From: an uncultured Centipeda sp.
GTDB lineage: Bacteria; Bacillota; Negativicutes; Selenomonadales; Selenomonadaceae
DNA: 7,225 bases
NCBI GenBank assembly: GCA_937925565.1
Contig: CALALM010000494.1
Span: 1 to 7,225 of the forward strand
Direction of reading: 5' to 3'
Positions within the stretch are counted from its first letter, which is position 1. Each line of letters opens with the position of its first letter. Both the position numbers and the translations under genes were made by a program. Of this stretch, positions 6,818 through 7,225 are shown piece after piece. The notes beneath the pieces were generated by a model, which saw nothing but the letters and a program-made list of their open reading frames with translations, was not told where the DNA came from and searched no databases.

Positions 6818-6891
6818 GAGATGGATGCTGCAGCTTACAGTGCCTTGTGCGCTGTAACAATGTTTTTTGTGCGCATTCTGCCGTCCACCTC
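6818..6891 (+). promoter_or_regulatory. Candidate antiterminator of the riboswitch
   Basis: GAGATGGATG (6818-6827) can pair with CGTCCACCTC (6882-6891), eight standard pairs plus one G-U and one mismatch. That uses up most of the left arm of the terminator. Forming it would let RNA polymerase read into the permease; the hairpin at 6835-6857 would sit inside as a closing loop. How B12 binding disfavours it is not evident from sequence. Confidence 0.45.
6835..6857 (+). other. Leader hairpin between aptamer and terminator
   Basis: TTACAGTGC (6835-6843), loop CTTGT, GCGCTGTAA (6849-6857): nine pairs with one G-U. A run of six T begins 5 nt later (6863-6868), so it may be a weak terminator or pause hairpin, or simply the inner helix of the antiterminator. 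Confidence 0.55.
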
Positions 6892-6917
6892 TTTTGAGGC
6901 AGGCGGTTTTTATTTTT
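6881..6917 (+). terminator. Regulatory intrinsic terminator of the B12 riboswitch
   Basis: CCGTCCACCTC (6881-6891), TTTT loop, GAGGCAGGCGG (6896-6906), then TTTTTATTTTT (6907-6917). Eleven positions with two mismatches in the middle and one G-U. It lies 94 nt after the aptamer and 9 nt before the permease ribosome site, the expected place for transcription attenuation. Confidence 0.85.
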
Positions 6918-6925
6918 CTGGTAAA

Positions 6926-6930
6926 AGGAG
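6926..6930 (+). promoter_or_regulatory. Ribosome binding site of the permease gene
   Basis: AGGAG (in AAAAGGAG) stands 8 nt before TTG 6939. The earlier TTG at 6931 meets a stop within four codons and GTG 6943 is out of frame, so TTG 6939 is the best start; ATG 6960 is a fallback without a good site. Confidence 0.65.
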
Positions 6931-6938
6931 TTGGGGAG

Positions 6939-7225
6939 TTGAGTGCAAAAGCAATCCTGATGCGTCTGGGGCAGATGGTCGTCACTCTGCTGGGGGTCAG
7001 TTTTCTGACGTTTAGCCTGACATTCATTGCACCGGGCGATCCTGTCGATGCGATTCTCGAAACAGGTGACACCATCGTCTCGCAGGAAACCATCGAGCAG
7101 ACACGCCATGAATTGGGGCTGGATCGACCGTTCCACGAACAGTATCTCAGATGGCTGAATGGCGTGATCCATGGAGATATGGGGCGTTCTTACTCGGCAA
7201 AGATGCCGGTACAGGAGCGCTTGCT
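6939..7225 (+). CDS. NikB/DppB-type ABC transporter permease, 3' end outside window
   Basis: The first ~95 codons of an inner-membrane permease of the nickel/dipeptide ABC importer family. The start is TTG, chosen by the ribosome site. Residues 9-30 (RLGQMVVTLLGVSFLTFSLTFI) form the first membrane helix, followed directly by the family motif APGDP (31-35). LGLDRPFHEQYLRWLNG (59-75) and GDMGRSYS (79-86) are the conserved periplasmic loop of NikB/DppB/OppB proteins. No stop interrupts the frame to the window end. The leader carries a B12 riboswitch; in bacteria such riboswitches often control cobalt uptake or B12 genes, so cobalt or nickel import is the likely role (inference), rather than peptides. 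No substrate-binding protein gene precedes it; it, the second permease and the ATPases presumably lie downstream. Confidence 0.88.
   Translation, partial: MSAKAILMRLGQMVVTLLGVSFLTFSLTFIAPGDPVDAILETGDTIVSQETIEQTRHELGLDRPFHEQYLRWLNGVIHGDMGRSYSAKMPVQERL

Noticed and set aside
6644..7015. Forward open frame of 123 codons over the riboswitch region
   Set aside because: It overlaps the B12 aptamer, the terminator and the start of the permease in another frame, and has no family features.
1..7225. CRISPR array, insertion sequence, tRNA or rRNA genes, phage or defence genes
   Set aside because: No regularly spaced repeats, transposase motifs, cloverleaf or rRNA sequence were seen; all coding space is accounted for by housekeeping and transport genes.

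Overview
The window reads as a chromosomal segment of an anaerobic Gram-negative firmicute. My best guess is the Negativicutes, Selenomonas/Centipeda-like. The reasons are the Bacillus-type purine gene order (purF-M-N-H-D), a PurF with all four cysteines of the [4Fe-4S] class, a purH cut down to its IMP cyclohydrolase domain, and a cobalamin riboswitch in front of a NikB/DppB-type transporter. Base composition is roughly half GC. The genus is an inference from remembered family features, not a search result.

Region 1 (1-4947) is the 3' part of a purine biosynthesis operon, all on the + strand and tightly packed. It holds purF (5' end outside the window), purM, purN, purH and purD. Gaps are 6 to 10 nt or the genes overlap by 4 to 8 nt, so translational coupling is likely. 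PurF makes phosphoribosylamine, PurD makes GAR, PurN formylates GAR, PurM closes the imidazole ring to AIR, and PurH closes the last ring to IMP. Two things break the routine picture. purM is split by a frame break at a 23-nt imperfect tandem duplication that looks like the joint between two different purM alleles. PurH has no AICAR transformylase domain, so that step must be encoded elsewhere. A strong intrinsic terminator (4962-4999) ends the operon.

Region 2 (5000-6449) is a single-gene unit: a promoter containing a small inverted repeat, then a complete MATE-family multidrug/cation antiporter starting at GTG 5112.

Region 3 (6450-7225) is a control region followed by the first ~95 codons of an ABC transporter permease of the nickel/cobalt/dipeptide type, starting at TTG 6939. 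The ~490-nt non-coding stretch is richly structured. It contains a near-consensus promoter with a perfect 8+8 inverted repeat between and over its core elements, a small hairpin at the predicted transcript start, a full cobalamin riboswitch aptamer (6574-6786), a candidate antiterminator pairing, and an intrinsic terminator just before the ribosome binding site. The logic suggests cobalt (or nickel) import shut off by B12 through premature termination, with a second DNA-level control at the promoter.

I see no CRISPR array, tRNA, rRNA, insertion sequence or phage gene. The most notable items are the purM allele junction, the stand-alone IMP cyclohydrolase, and the layered promoter/riboswitch control. 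I found no clearly new biological system.
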